NCBI GenBank assembly: GCA_019240655.1
Contig: JAFAXX010000146.1
Span: 1-60,217 of the forward strand
Length of the DNA: 60,217 nt
Direction: 5' to 3'
Source: Solirubrobacterales bacterium
Lineage (GTDB): Bacteria > Actinomycetota > Thermoleophilia > Solirubrobacterales > Solirubrobacteraceae
The notes under the pieces are model-generated. The model made no database searches, had not been told where the DNA came from, and saw only the letters and a list, made by a program, of their open reading frames with translations. Position numbers and translations under genes: made by a program. Below, in pieces: positions 26,545 through 34,866 of the stretch; position 1 is the stretch's first letter, and each line of letters opens with the position of its first letter.

Positions 26545-27264
26545 TCAGCTGCTCGCAAGCTCGAGGAGTTCCCACGGCGGATCTCCGACGAGCAGCCAGG
26601 TGTCGTCCACGAGGCGCACCAGACCTCGCCGTGAGAGATCCGAGAGCGCGCTGGTCACTGTCGGACGGCGGGCGGCGACGAGATCGGCGAGCACGGTGTG
26701 CGTGAGGCGCAGCGGCAGCGCGGTGCCGTCGCTGCGCACCCGGCCCCAGCGCGCGGCCAGGTGCCACAGCAGCATGTGGAGCCGCACATCGACGCGCGCC
26801 TGATGGACGATGGCGATGTTCACCACCAGGTTTCGAGCGCGCTGGAGCGCGCGCCCCACCAGGCATCCGGCCACCTCCGGGTAGCGGCCGAGAAACGCAA
26901 CGAAGTCGTCGTCGAGCAGAGCGATCCGGGCCCGATCGACGATCGACCAGCCGGTGGTGACCTTCAGCGGTGTCAGCGACTCGGGCTCCCGCTGCCACGG
27001 GCGCAGGACATCACCCTGCCCGAGCAGCTCGGCGCCGTGGCGACCCTCGATTCCGACTCGGCGGATGATCAACCCGCCGAGTACGAGCAAGCCGACCCCC
27101 TCGGTTGCCGCCGGCGGCTGCCAGCCGCCGGTCGGCAGGGAACGCACGGGAGCAAGGCATTCCTCGATCGCCCGCTGGCGGCGCTCGGCCGGGATCGCGT
27201 CGGCCAGCTCGGGATCCTCCCGCAGGACGTGGCAGAGCGCGTGCGAGCCTGGATCAACGCTCAC
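26545..27264 (-). CDS. Crp/Fnr-like transcriptional regulator
   Basis: A 239-residue protein with a degenerate cyclic-nucleotide-type beta domain (about 40-130), a long dimer helix (LVGRALQRARNLVVNIAI) and a C-terminal winged helix: LPLRLTHTVLADLVAARRPTVTSALSDLSRRGLVR. The phosphate-binding cassette of true Crp is not evident, so the ligand may differ or be absent. It starts at GTG 27264, with the phosphofructokinase gene divergent 241 bases away. Control of that gene is a plausible inference. Confidence 0.82.
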   Translation of the reverse strand: MSVDPGSHALCHVLREDPELADAIPAERRQRAIEECLAPVRSLPTGGWQPPAATEGVGLLVLGGLIIRRVGIEGRHGAELLGQGDVLRPWQREPESLTPLKVTTGWSIVDRARIALLDDDFVAFLGRYPEVAGCLVGRALQRARNLVVNIAIVHQARVDVRLHMLLWHLAARWGRVRSDGTALPLRLTHTVLADLVAARRPTVTSALSDLSRRGLVRLVDDTWLLVGDPPWELLELASS

Positions 27265-27328
27265 GCTGTCACTTTGTCAAAGCCGCGGCGCGGCCTCGGC
27301 GCCGGCGGCCACGGGTTGCCGGGGCGCT

Positions 27329-27403
27329 GCCCGTTCGCCGGCGCGCGGGAGCACGGCCACGGTCATCACCGGGCGCCGGAGGGCGGCCCGTTCGCCGGCG
27401 CGC
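27329..27403. repeat. Repeated 18-mer upstream of pfk
   Basis: The 18-mer GCCCGTTCGCCGGCGCGC occurs at 27329-27346 and 27386-27403, in the gap between the divergent Crp-like regulator and pfk. It could be a duplicated operator or simply a GC-rich repeat. It is not clearly palindromic. Confidence 0.45.
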
Positions 27404-27505
27404 CGGAGCGCAGCCACCGGTCGCCGGGGCGCCGGAGGCTTCACCAGCTCGAGGTTCGCGAAGTGGAAGAAGTCCGCGGGCGCCGAGTCAGCATAGGATT
27501 TGTCG

Positions 27506-28534
27506 ATGCGATTCGGCGTGCTCACCGGTGGCGGGGACTGCCCCGGCCTCAACGCGGTCATCCGCGCCGTGGTGCGCAACGCGATCGACGGGCACGGAGA
27601 CCACGTGATCGGCTTCCGGGACGGCTGGCGTGGGGTCCTCGAGGACCTCGCCGACGAGCTCACGATGGAGTCCACGCGCGGGATCCTGCCGCGCGGCGGC
27701 ACGATCCTCGGTAGCTCCCGCACGAACGTCTACAAGCGCGAGGACGGAGTCCAGCGGGTGCGCGAGACGTTCGCTCGCCACCGGCTCGACGGGCTCATCG
27801 CGATCGGCGGCGAGGACACGTTGGGAGCCGCCCACCGCCTGCACCAGGACGGGCTCAACGTGATCGGCGTGCCGAAGACGATCGACAACGACCTCGGCGC
27901 CACCGACGTGACGTTCGGCTTCGACACGGCGTTGCAGGTCGCCACCGAGGCGATCGACCGGCTCCACACGACGGCAGAGAGCCACAACAGGATCCTCGTA
28001 GTCGAGGTGATGGGACGCCACGCCGGGTGGATCGCGCTGCACAGCGGGCTCGCCGGCGGCGCCGACGTGATCCTGATTCCGGAGCTCCCATTCGACATCG
28101 AAGAGGTCTGCCGGCTGATCGACCACCGTCACGCCCGCGGCCGGTACTTCTCGATCGTGGTGGTGGCCGAGGGGGCGGCCCCGAAGGAGGGGACGATGAC
28201 GGTCGCGGCCGGGCAGCTGGATGAGTTCGGCCACCCACGGCTCGGCGGCATTGGGCACCAGCTCGAGCGCGAGATCGAACAGCGAACGGGCTTCGAGACC
28301 CGGGCCACCGTGCTCGGCCACGTGCAGCGCGGCGGAAGCCCCACCGCCTACGACCGGGTGCTGGCCACGCGGTTGGGCCTGGCGGCGGTCGAATCCGCCC
28401 ATCAACACGCATGGGGCATGATGACCGCGCTGCGAGGCACCCAGATCGAGCTCGTGCCCCTGGGCGATGCCGTCACGCGGCTGCGCACGGTCCCGGTGGA
28501 CGAATATCGGCGCTACGGAGTCCTGTTCGGATGA
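27506..28534 (+). CDS. pfkA: 6-phosphofructokinase, probably PPi-dependent type
   Basis: A 342-residue PfkA-fold enzyme that phosphorylates fructose 6-phosphate at carbon 1. GGGDCPGLNAVIRAVV opens the protein. The phosphoryl-donor site reads GGEDTLGAAH, with Asp where ATP enzymes keep Gly, and GVPKTIDNDL carries the Lys seen in PPi-linked members. MGRHAGWIAL and the C-terminal GHVQRGGSPTAYDR complete the active site. By family rules this points to pyrophosphate rather than ATP as donor, as described for the Amycolatopsis methanolica enzyme. ATG 27506 is preferred; a TTG six bases upstream is possible. Confidence 0.9.
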   Translation: MRFGVLTGGGDCPGLNAVIRAVVRNAIDGHGDHVIGFRDGWRGVLEDLADELTMESTRGILPRGGTILGSSRTNVYKREDGVQRVRETFARHRLDGLIAIGGEDTLGAAHRLHQDGLNVIGVPKTIDNDLGATDVTFGFDTALQVATEAIDRLHTTAESHNRILVVEVMGRHAGWIALHSGLAGGADVILIPELPFDIEEVCRLIDHRHARGRYFSIVVVAEGAAPKEGTMTVAAGQLDEFGHPRLGGIGHQLEREIEQRTGFETRATVLGHVQRGGSPTAYDRVLATRLGLAAVESAHQHAWGMMTALRGTQIELVPLGDAVTRLRTVPVDEYRRYGVLFG

Positions 28535-28651
28535 GTCCGGTGACGCGGGGGCGATGGTTTATCGCCGGGGTTTGGGCGTATTCTGACCGGACGAGCTGCA
28601 GACAGTGGCCCCGAGCGGTCAAGCGCGGGCAACAGAAAGAGAGATGACACG

Positions 28652-28714
28652 ATGCAGATCGGTTTCATCGGGTTCCGCCGGGGCGGCTACGCGGTGAGGG
28701 CGGTGCCGAGATGA
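28652..28714 (+). pseudogene. 20-codon ORF resembling the start of gnd
   Basis: This short ORF begins MQIGFIGFRRGG, very close to the MQIGxIGLGRMG that opens GntZ-type 6-phosphogluconate dehydrogenases, and then leaves homology. Its TGA overlaps the ATG of zwf (ATGA at 28711-28714). The most economical reading is an in-place deletion that removed almost all of gnd and left its first codons as a coupled leader for zwf. The GlyxGly nucleotide-binding pattern is already damaged (GFRRGG in place of GLGRMG). An independent leader peptide is the alternative. Confidence 0.6.
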
Positions 28715-30255
28715 GCGCGGTCGTCTCCCAGCTGCGCGAGGGCGAGAATCCGCTCGTCGAAGGCCTCGAGCGGCTTCCGGTTCGTCCCACTTCGCTCGTC
28801 ATCTTCGGCGCGACGGGCGACCTCGCTCACCGCAAACTCCTGCCGGCGCTGTACAACCTGGCCCACGAGGGCGCGCTGCCGGAGCGCTTCGAGCTGATCG
28901 GAGTCTCGCGCTCGGACCAGCCTCACGAGGACTTCCGCGAGATGGCGCGCGAATCGATCGAGCGCTTCTCCCGGCGCAAGCCGAACGACGAGGTGCTGAG
29001 CGGTCTGCTCTCGGACATGCGTTACGTGCCCGGGGTGTTCGACGACGACAGCGTCTACAGCGAGCTCGAACGCACCCTGCACGAGTTCGACGACCAGGCC
29101 GGCCGAGTGCTGAACCGCGTGTTCTACCTCTCCACCGCGCCGTCGTTCTTCCCGGTGATCGCCGGGAAGCTCGCGGGGGCTGGGCTCCAGCGGTGCGAGA
29201 AAGCAGAGACCAGGCTGGTGATCGAGAAGCCGTTTGGCTACGACCTCGAGTCGGCGCGGAACCTGAACGCCGAACTGCTCGACGTGCTCGACGAGTCGCA
29301 GATATTCCGGATCGACCACTACCTCGGCAAGGAAACGGTCCAGAACCTCATGGCGCTGCGCTTCGCCAACGCGCTGTTCGAGCCGGTGTGGAATCGCAAC
29401 TACGTGGACAACGTGCAGATCACCGCGGCCGAGGATCTTGGGATCGGCGGCCGCGCCGGCTACTACGAGCGGGCCGGTGCCCTGCGCGACCTCGTCCAGA
29501 ACCACATGATGCAGCTGCTGGCGCTGCTCACCATGGAGCCGCCGACCTCGTTCGAGGCCAACCGAGTCCGCGACGAGAAGGTCAAGGTGCTCGAGGCGAT
29601 CGTGCCGCCTTCGGTCGACCAGGTTCGCACGATGGCCCTGCGGGCGCAGTACACGGCCGGCACGGTCGGTGGAGTCGACGTGCCCGGCTACCGGGAGGAG
29701 GAGGGCGTGGCGCCGGACTCCCGTACCGAGACCTATGCCGCGCTGCGCGTGCAGGTCTCCAACTGGCGCTGGGCCGGGGTGCCGTTCTACCTCCGCACCG
29801 GCAAGCGGCTGGGGCGTAAGCTGACCGAGATCGCGGTCACGCTGAAGCCCGTCCCGCATCTGGCCTTCCAGAGCACCGGCTCCGTGGGAGTCCAGGCCAA
29901 TCAAATCATCCTCACTGTGCAGCCCGACGAAGGCGTGTCGGTCTCGCTGGGGGCCAAGATCCCGGGCACGCGAATGCGCATCCGGCCGGTCAACATGGAG
30001 TTCCACTACGGCACCTCGTTCCTCTCGGAGTCGCCCGAGGCCTACGAGCGGCTGATCCTCGATGCGATGCGCGGCGACGCGACGCTGTTCACCCGCAACG
30101 ACGAAATCGAAGCACTGTGGGGCATCATCGATCCGGTCCTCACCGCCTGGCGTGAGGACACCGAATCGCCGATCCTCGAGTATCCGGCCGGCTCGCCCGG
30201 CCCACGGGAGGCCGACGAGCTCTTGCACAACGAGAACCGCTGGAGGCGGCTGTGA
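28711..30255 (+). CDS. zwf: Glucose-6-phosphate 1-dehydrogenase
   Basis: A 514-residue enzyme that oxidises glucose 6-phosphate to 6-phosphogluconolactone with NADP, opening the oxidative pentose phosphate pathway. The nucleotide-binding motif GATGDLAHRKLLPALY is at residues 32-47. The substrate and catalytic site RIDHYLGKETVQNLMALRF lies near 204-222, with the catalytic His about 50 residues later. Length is standard. Its stop overlaps the GTG of opcA by four bases, and it begins inside the stop of the gnd-like mini-ORF, so translation is probably coupled along the operon. Confidence 0.97.
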   Translation: MSAVVSQLREGENPLVEGLERLPVRPTSLVIFGATGDLAHRKLLPALYNLAHEGALPERFELIGVSRSDQPHEDFREMARESIERFSRRKPNDEVLSGLLSDMRYVPGVFDDDSVYSELERTLHEFDDQAGRVLNRVFYLSTAPSFFPVIAGKLAGAGLQRCEKAETRLVIEKPFGYDLESARNLNAELLDVLDESQIFRIDHYLGKETVQNLMALRFANALFEPVWNRNYVDNVQITAAEDLGIGGRAGYYERAGALRDLVQNHMMQLLALLTMEPPTSFEANRVRDEKVKVLEAIVPPSVDQVRTMALRAQYTAGTVGGVDVPGYREEEGVAPDSRTETYAALRVQVSNWRWAGVPFYLRTGKRLGRKLTEIAVTLKPVPHLAFQSTGSVGVQANQIILTVQPDEGVSVSLGAKIPGTRMRIRPVNMEFHYGTSFLSESPEAYERLILDAMRGDATLFTRNDEIEALWGIIDPVLTAWREDTESPILEYPAGSPGPREADELLHNENRWRRL

Positions 30256-31331
30256 GCGACGAGACCGGGTGCGCGACTGCGACGGATGACCTGATCTGGA
30301 GCGCGCGCAACACCGATCCCGACCACATCGAAGCGGCGCTCCGTGAGCTCCTACGTGAGCGCCATGCCAGTTGCGAGGACCTCGCGCCGGCGCGCGTACT
30401 CAACCTCGTGGTGGTGGTTGATCGCGCGTGGAAGGGCGAGATCGCCAACCGGCTTGCCCAGGTCGGCCGCTACCACGCCTCCCGCACCGTCCTGTGCGCG
30501 GTCGAGCAGGGCCGGCGAGAGCTCGACGCGCTGGCGGTGATGTCGTTCGACCAGCGCACCGCTGGCGGCATCGGGGTCATGTACGAGCGGATCGAGATCG
30601 AAATGGGGCCCTCCCATCTCGCCCACCTCGATACGGTCATCGACCCGGTGGTGGTGTCCGAGATGCCGACGGTGCTGTGGTGCCCGCACGGCCACCGCGA
30701 AGCTCTCGACGCTCTGCTCGGCATGATCGACGTCATGTTGCTCGACTCCGACGACCTGCTCGAGCCCGCTGAGGCGCTCGTCCGGATCGAGGATCTGCTC
30801 CAGTCGGCGTATGTGGTCGATCTCGCCTGGCTCCGGAGCACTCCATGGCGTGAGCGTCTGGCGGCCAGCTTCGATCCGCCCGATCGCGCGGAGCGGCTGG
30901 ACACACTCGAGAAATTCACCGTCCGCCACAAGCCCAGCTCGGCCGTAAGCGCCCTGCTGATCGCCGGCTGGCTCGTCTCCCGCCTCGGGTGGGAGGCCAC
31001 GCCGCTGGCGTCGGAGGACGGCGCCGGGCTGCGCGGCTCGGCGGCCCGAGCCGGGCGCGAGATCGCGATCGCCCTGGAACCGTCCGAGCAGGACGTGCCC
31101 GGGCTCGTCGGAGTGACCGTCTCCTCGGCGAACGGCTACTCGCTTTCGCTCGACCGCGGCCGGGGCGGACTTGCCGCTCGCGAGTGCTCGGACGGGCGCG
31201 AGCGTGCCTGGCAGATCCTCGGCGCCTCGCGCGGCGAGGGCGGCATCCTCGGCGAAGGGGTGAGGCAGGCGCTCCTGCGCGATCGCACCTATGGGGCCGC
31301 CCTGCACGCCGCCCGGAACTTCCTCCCGTGA
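30252..31331 (+). CDS. opcA: Glucose-6-phosphate dehydrogenase assembly protein OpcA
   Basis: A 359-residue protein of the OpcA family. In cyanobacteria and actinobacteria OpcA binds Zwf and raises its activity. Recognised by position and by segments such as RVLNLVVVVDRAWKGEI, SRTVLCAVEQGRRELDA and SEMPTVLWCPHG. Together with zwf, this pairing is characteristic of actinobacteria. GTG start within the zwf stop; its own TGA overlaps the GTG of pgl. Confidence 0.93.
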   Translation: MSDETGCATATDDLIWSARNTDPDHIEAALRELLRERHASCEDLAPARVLNLVVVVDRAWKGEIANRLAQVGRYHASRTVLCAVEQGRRELDALAVMSFDQRTAGGIGVMYERIEIEMGPSHLAHLDTVIDPVVVSEMPTVLWCPHGHREALDALLGMIDVMLLDSDDLLEPAEALVRIEDLLQSAYVVDLAWLRSTPWRERLAASFDPPDRAERLDTLEKFTVRHKPSSAVSALLIAGWLVSRLGWEATPLASEDGAGLRGSAARAGREIAIALEPSEQDVPGLVGVTVSSANGYSLSLDRGRGGLAARECSDGRERAWQILGASRGEGGILGEGVRQALLRDRTYGAALHAARNFLP

Positions 31332-32050
31332 GCGTCGAGATCCAGGTGGTCGAGGATCCCGCGAGCGTCTGCTGCGCCATGCTCGTCGATACGGCAGCGC
31401 GCGGAGGGCACATCGTGCTGTCGGGAGGTTCGACCCCGCAAGCCGCCTACGAGCAGTTTGCCGACGCCATCCGTTCCGCGGATCTCGACGTGTCGAAGAC
31501 CACGTTCTGGTTCGGTGATGAGCGCTGCGTGCCACCGGACGACGAGCGGTCCAACTACGCGATGGTCAAGCGGTCGCTGCTCGATCCGCTGTCGGACCGT
31601 CCGCTTCCCGCGGTGCATCGAATGAAGGGCGAGCTCGGGCCGGACGAGGCCGCCGCGGCGTACGAGCGCGAGCTGGACGCCGCCGGCCCGCCGGACTTCG
31701 ATCTTGTGCTGCTCGGGGTCGGCCCGGACGGGCACACCGAGTCGCTGTTTCCCGACCAGCCCTCGCTGCAGGAGCGTTCACGGCTGGTCCTCGGCGTCCA
31801 ACAGGCCGGCTTCGAGCCGTTCGTCTCCCGGGTCACGCTCACCCTCCCCGCGCTGGCGCGCGGGCGGCGGCTCGTCTTCCTGGCCGCGGGCGAATCAAAG
31901 GCCCGTCCGGTCGCCGCCGCCTTCGCAGCCGGCGCGAAGCCTGACCCGCACGTTCCCTCCTCGCTGGTGCCGCCGCTGGGACGCGAGGTTCTCGTCCTGC
32001 TCGATTCATCGGCGGCCCACGAGCTCCCGCTCGGCGAGGAGGCCGGGTGA
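31328..32050 (+). CDS. pgl: 6-phosphogluconolactonase
   Basis: A 240-residue enzyme that hydrolyses 6-phosphogluconolactone. The family motifs are LSGGSTPQAAYEQF (about 31-44), FWFGDERCVPPDDERSNYAM (about 60-79) and LLGVGPDGHTESLFP (about 128-142). These bind the phosphate and provide the catalytic residues. The start is GTG 31328 in a four-base overlap with opcA; the longer upstream frame is a shadow of opcA. The ROK kinase gene begins in its stop codon. Confidence 0.95.
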   Translation: MSVEIQVVEDPASVCCAMLVDTAARGGHIVLSGGSTPQAAYEQFADAIRSADLDVSKTTFWFGDERCVPPDDERSNYAMVKRSLLDPLSDRPLPAVHRMKGELGPDEAAAAYERELDAAGPPDFDLVLLGVGPDGHTESLFPDQPSLQERSRLVLGVQQAGFEPFVSRVTLTLPALARGRRLVFLAAGESKARPVAAAFAAGAKPDPHVPSSLVPPLGREVLVLLDSSAAHELPLGEEAG

Positions 32051-33036
32051 GCTCGGTCATCGGCGTCGACCTCGGTGGCACCAAGGTGGCTGCCGCTTCT
32101 CTACGGGGATCGGAGCTCGGCGAGTCGGCGCTGCAGCCCACCGAACGCTCGAGCGGGAACGCGCTGATCGACCAGCTGGTCGAGCTCGTGCAGAGCGTCA
32201 GGCGCGAGGAGCTCGACGCCGTCGGCATCGGCGTCCCCTCGGTGGTCGAGTTCGAGACCGGAAGAGTGGTCTCCTCGGTCAACGTACCGCTGGCCGACGT
32301 GCCCCTCCGGCAGGTGCTGGGCGAGCGGCTCGGGGTGCCCGTGTTCGTCGACAACGACGCGACCGTCGCTGCGCTCGCGGAGGCTCACGACGAAAGCCTG
32401 CGCCTGGTGGCGCCCAACCTCGTGATGATCACCGTCGGCACCGGCGTCGGCGGCGGCATCGTGCTCGGCGGTCGGATCTATCGCGGCGCGACCGGCGGGG
32501 CGGGGGAGCTCGGGCACATGCTGGTCGGCGCCGATCTGCGCGGGTCCGTGCCGCCGCCGGAGGGCTTCCCTCAGCGCGGCTCGCTCGAGTACCTCGCCGC
32601 GGGCCACGCACTGGACCGTGAGGCCGAGGCGTACGCCGAGGCGCACCCCGACTCCGTCCTCGGCCGTCTGCGCGGCCAGGGCGCTCCGGTCCGCGGCGCC
32701 GAAGCCGTGAAGGCGGCCGAGGACGGCGACCCCTCAGCCACGCGGATCGTCGAGCTGTGGGGCGAGCGGCTTGGGATCGGCATCGCCAACGTGATCAACA
32801 TCTTCGATCCCGAGGAGGTGGTGATCGGAGGCGGCGGCGCGCGCGCCGGCGATCTCCTGCTCGAGCCGGCGCGGCGCATCTCCCGCAGGTACGTCGTGCC
32901 CGGGCTTGGGAGCACGACCAGGATCCGTCTCGCCTGGCACGGCGTACGCGCCGGAGTGCTCGGGGCGGCGCTGCTGGCGGCGCACGAGCTCGAGGCGCCG
33001 TGGTTCGCGGCGCCAGCCGTCGAGGTCGCGCAATGA
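32047..33036 (+). CDS. ROK-family sugar kinase lacking the zinc cysteines
   Basis: A 329-residue ROK-type kinase, probably a glucokinase supplying glucose 6-phosphate to the operon. The ATP site IGVDLGGTKVAAA is at residues 5-17, the catalytic FVDNDATVAAL at about 99-109, and ITVGTGVGGGIV at about 129-140. ELGHM keeps the first zinc ligand, His. The usual CxCGxxGC that follows is replaced by a cysteine-free stretch (GSVPPPEGFPQRGSLEYL). So it either lacks the structural zinc or uses another. Starts at GTG 32047; ends in an ATGA overlap with rpiB. Confidence 0.88.
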   Translation: MSSVIGVDLGGTKVAAASLRGSELGESALQPTERSSGNALIDQLVELVQSVRREELDAVGIGVPSVVEFETGRVVSSVNVPLADVPLRQVLGERLGVPVFVDNDATVAALAEAHDESLRLVAPNLVMITVGTGVGGGIVLGGRIYRGATGGAGELGHMLVGADLRGSVPPPEGFPQRGSLEYLAAGHALDREAEAYAEAHPDSVLGRLRGQGAPVRGAEAVKAAEDGDPSATRIVELWGERLGIGIANVINIFDPEEVVIGGGGARAGDLLLEPARRISRRYVVPGLGSTTRIRLAWHGVRAGVLGAALLAAHELEAPWFAAPAVEVAQ

Positions 33037-33485
33037 GGGTGGCGTGCGGCTTCGATCACGCCGGCTTCCCCCTCCGGGCCCGGCTGCTCGCGGTGATCGC
33101 CGAGGCCGGGCACGAGATCCTCGATCTCGGGACCGACCGGCCGGAGCCGGTCGACTATCCCGAGAAGGCGCTCGAGGTCGGACGCGCGGTCCTCGCCGGC
33201 GAGGCCGAGCGGGGAATCATCGTATGCGGGTCGGGCGCCGGCGTGTCGGTGGCGGCATGCAAGATCCGCGGCATCCGGGCGGCGACGATCCACGACACCT
33301 ACACCGCCCATCAGGCGGTCGAGCACGACGGCCTCAACGTCCTGTGCCTCGGAGGGCGGGTCGTCGGCGCGGAGCTCGCGGCCGAGATCACCCGAGCGTT
33401 CCTGGGTGCCGAGATCAGCGACGAGGAGCGCCACGTCCGCCGCCGGGCCGAGGTGGGCGAAATCGAACGGACCGGCGGCGCCTGA
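33033..33485 (+). CDS. rpiB: Ribose-5-phosphate isomerase B (RpiB/LacAB family)
   Basis: A 150-residue isomerase interconverting ribose 5-phosphate and ribulose 5-phosphate. Landmarks are MRVACGFDHAGFPLR, the VDYPEKALEVGRAV segment and IIVCGSGAGVSVAACKIRGI, which holds the Cys used as catalytic base in the E. coli type. NVLCLGGRVVG closes the site. It belongs functionally with zwf-opcA-pgl. ATG 33033 overlaps the ROK gene stop, and the next gene starts directly after its TGA. Confidence 0.94.
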   Translation: MRVACGFDHAGFPLRARLLAVIAEAGHEILDLGTDRPEPVDYPEKALEVGRAVLAGEAERGIIVCGSGAGVSVAACKIRGIRAATIHDTYTAHQAVEHDGLNVLCLGGRVVGAELAAEITRAFLGAEISDEERHVRRRAEVGEIERTGGA

Positions 33486-34082
33486 GTGCGCCGGAGAGGA
33501 CCGGAGTCCGGGACGCCTCCGCGGCAGCAGATCGTCGTCGTGCGCCACGGCCAGACCGAGTGGAGCAAGTCCGGCCAGCACACCAGCCGGACCGACCTCC
33601 CCTTGATCGACGAGGGACGCGACCGCGCGCAGGCGCTCGCCCCCAAGCTTGCCGGCTGGTCGTTTTCGCTCGTGCTCTCGAGCCCCCTCGAGCGCGCTCG
33701 CGAGACAGCCGAGCTGGCCGGGTTCGGCGGCCGGCTGGAGCTCGAGGAGAACCTGCGCGAATGGGACTACGGTGACTATGAAGGCCTGACCACGCCGGAG
33801 ATACGAAGTGAGAACGGCGGCTGGGACCTGTGGCGCGACGGGTGCCCCGGCGGGGAGCTGCCTGGCGAGGTGGCGGCCCGCGCCGATCGGGCGCTCGCGC
33901 GCCTTCGCGCCGCCGGCGGCGACGCGCTGGTGTTCGCCCATGGCCACATTCTCCGTGTGCTCACGGCGCGATGGCTGGCGATGGGACCCGAGGCCGGCGC
34001 GCGCTTCCAGCTCGAGGCGGGCGCGCTTTGCGTGCTCGGCTACGAGCGGGAGACCGAGGTCGTGCAGCGCTGGAACGCCTGA
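33486..34082 (+). CDS. Histidine phosphatase-family protein (phosphoglycerate mutase-like)
   Basis: A 198-residue phosphatase-fold protein. The phospho-accepting His is in VVVRHGQTEWS near residues 17-27, the supporting Arg in SSPLERARET, the Glu in NLREWDYGDYEGLT and the second His in VFAHGHILRV. It is more likely a sugar or nucleotide phosphatase than a glycolytic mutase, since it is shorter than GpmA. GTG 33486 abuts the rpiB stop, making it the last gene of the pentose phosphate operon. Confidence 0.88.
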   Translation: MRRRGPESGTPPRQQIVVVRHGQTEWSKSGQHTSRTDLPLIDEGRDRAQALAPKLAGWSFSLVLSSPLERARETAELAGFGGRLELEENLREWDYGDYEGLTTPEIRSENGGWDLWRDGCPGGELPGEVAARADRALARLRAAGGDALVFAHGHILRVLTARWLAMGPEAGARFQLEAGALCVLGYERETEVVQRWNA

Positions 34083-34128
34083 CGGGGACGACCGCGCAGC
34101 GGGCCAGCCGTAGCCAAGCGAGAACCAC

Positions 34129-34500
34129 GTGAACGGCCCACGCACGAGCCAGGCTCCGGCCGGAGCGATCTCGGCGGGGCAGCTCGAGGAGCTCGCCAGC
34201 GTACTGCCGCGGCGGGTGTCTGGCCTGGCGAGGATGCTCTACGGGTCCACCGGCAGCACGATTCCGCGCGGCATGCGGAGCGTCCTCTTCGCGCTTTCGG
34301 CCGAGCCTCTACAGATCACGCAGATCGCGAGGGAGGAAGGGATCGGCCAGCCCGCTGCCACGCGAATGGTCGCGCGGCTGGAGGCGCTCGGGCTCGTTTA
34401 TCGCCGGCGCAGCGACGCCGACCGTCGTGTCGTGATGGTCAGTGTCACGGATCGCGGGCGGACTGAGCTCGAATACATGCGCGGGAGTCGCGCCGGGTGA
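34129..34500 (+). CDS. MarR-family regulator, short at C-terminus
   Basis: A 123-residue winged-helix protein. The DNA-binding part is intact: LQITQIAREEGIGQPAATRMVARLEALGLVYRRRS and DRRVVMVSVTDRGRTELEY. Family members usually continue for 25-30 more residues to complete the dimer helix, whereas this one ends at MRGSRAG. A frameshift near 34490 or a recent stop is possible, but I found no clear continuation in other frames. GTG start at 34129, with a weak ribosome binding site. The target genes are unknown. Confidence 0.72.
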   Translation: MNGPRTSQAPAGAISAGQLEELASVLPRRVSGLARMLYGSTGSTIPRGMRSVLFALSAEPLQITQIAREEGIGQPAATRMVARLEALGLVYRRRSDADRRVVMVSVTDRGRTELEYMRGSRAG

Positions 34501-34677
34501 TGCGAGACGTAGGTGGAGAAACCGCACCGTTGGGTGCTGCATCCAAACGTCAACGATCACGTTCCCTGGCTTGGCAGCGGCCAGCGGCTCCTGCAACGGC
34601 ACGCCGACGAGCAGTTGCATGCGACTGAATGCCGTCGTTCGAGCGCCCCGGCGACTGCTCGCGCCCTCAAGTCCCCT

Positions 34678-34866
34678 TCAGAAGCTCTGGTTGGAGCTTC
34701 GAGCGAGAAGCAATACCGTCGCCAGGCTCAGCACGATCGCGACGATCGGGACCGGGCACCACCAATGCTCCCAGAACGCGCTCAAACCGTGAGTGCTCTC
34801 GCGTCCGGCCCAGAAAATGCCGGCGACCGCAACGAGCGCGGCGAGCGAGTACGCAACGGGGCGCAT
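34678..34866 (-). CDS. Small membrane protein, hypothetical
   Basis: A 62-residue frame with two hydrophobic helices (about residues 4-20 and 40-56) joined by a loop with several Trp and His residues (ESTHGLSAFWEHWWCPVP). The composition looks like a real small membrane protein rather than a high-GC shadow. No good ribosome binding site precedes the ATG at 34866. Function unknown. Confidence 0.48.
   Translation of the reverse strand: MRPVAYSLAALVAVAGIFWAGRESTHGLSAFWEHWWCPVPIVAIVLSLATVLLLARSSNQSF

Noticed and set aside
28556-28584. Possible promoter before zwf with -10 like TATTCT
   Set aside because: The -35 partner is poor and spacing is uncertain, so it was not listed as a feature.
28687-30228. 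513-residue frame on the minus strand opposite zwf
   Set aside because: It is the exact antisense of zwf, with His/Arg/Glu-rich composition and no family pattern; a shadow caused by high GC.
32571-34145. 524-residue minus-strand frame over the ROK, rpiB and phosphatase genes
   Set aside because: It crosses three genes on the other strand, each with clear motifs, and has no motif of its own.
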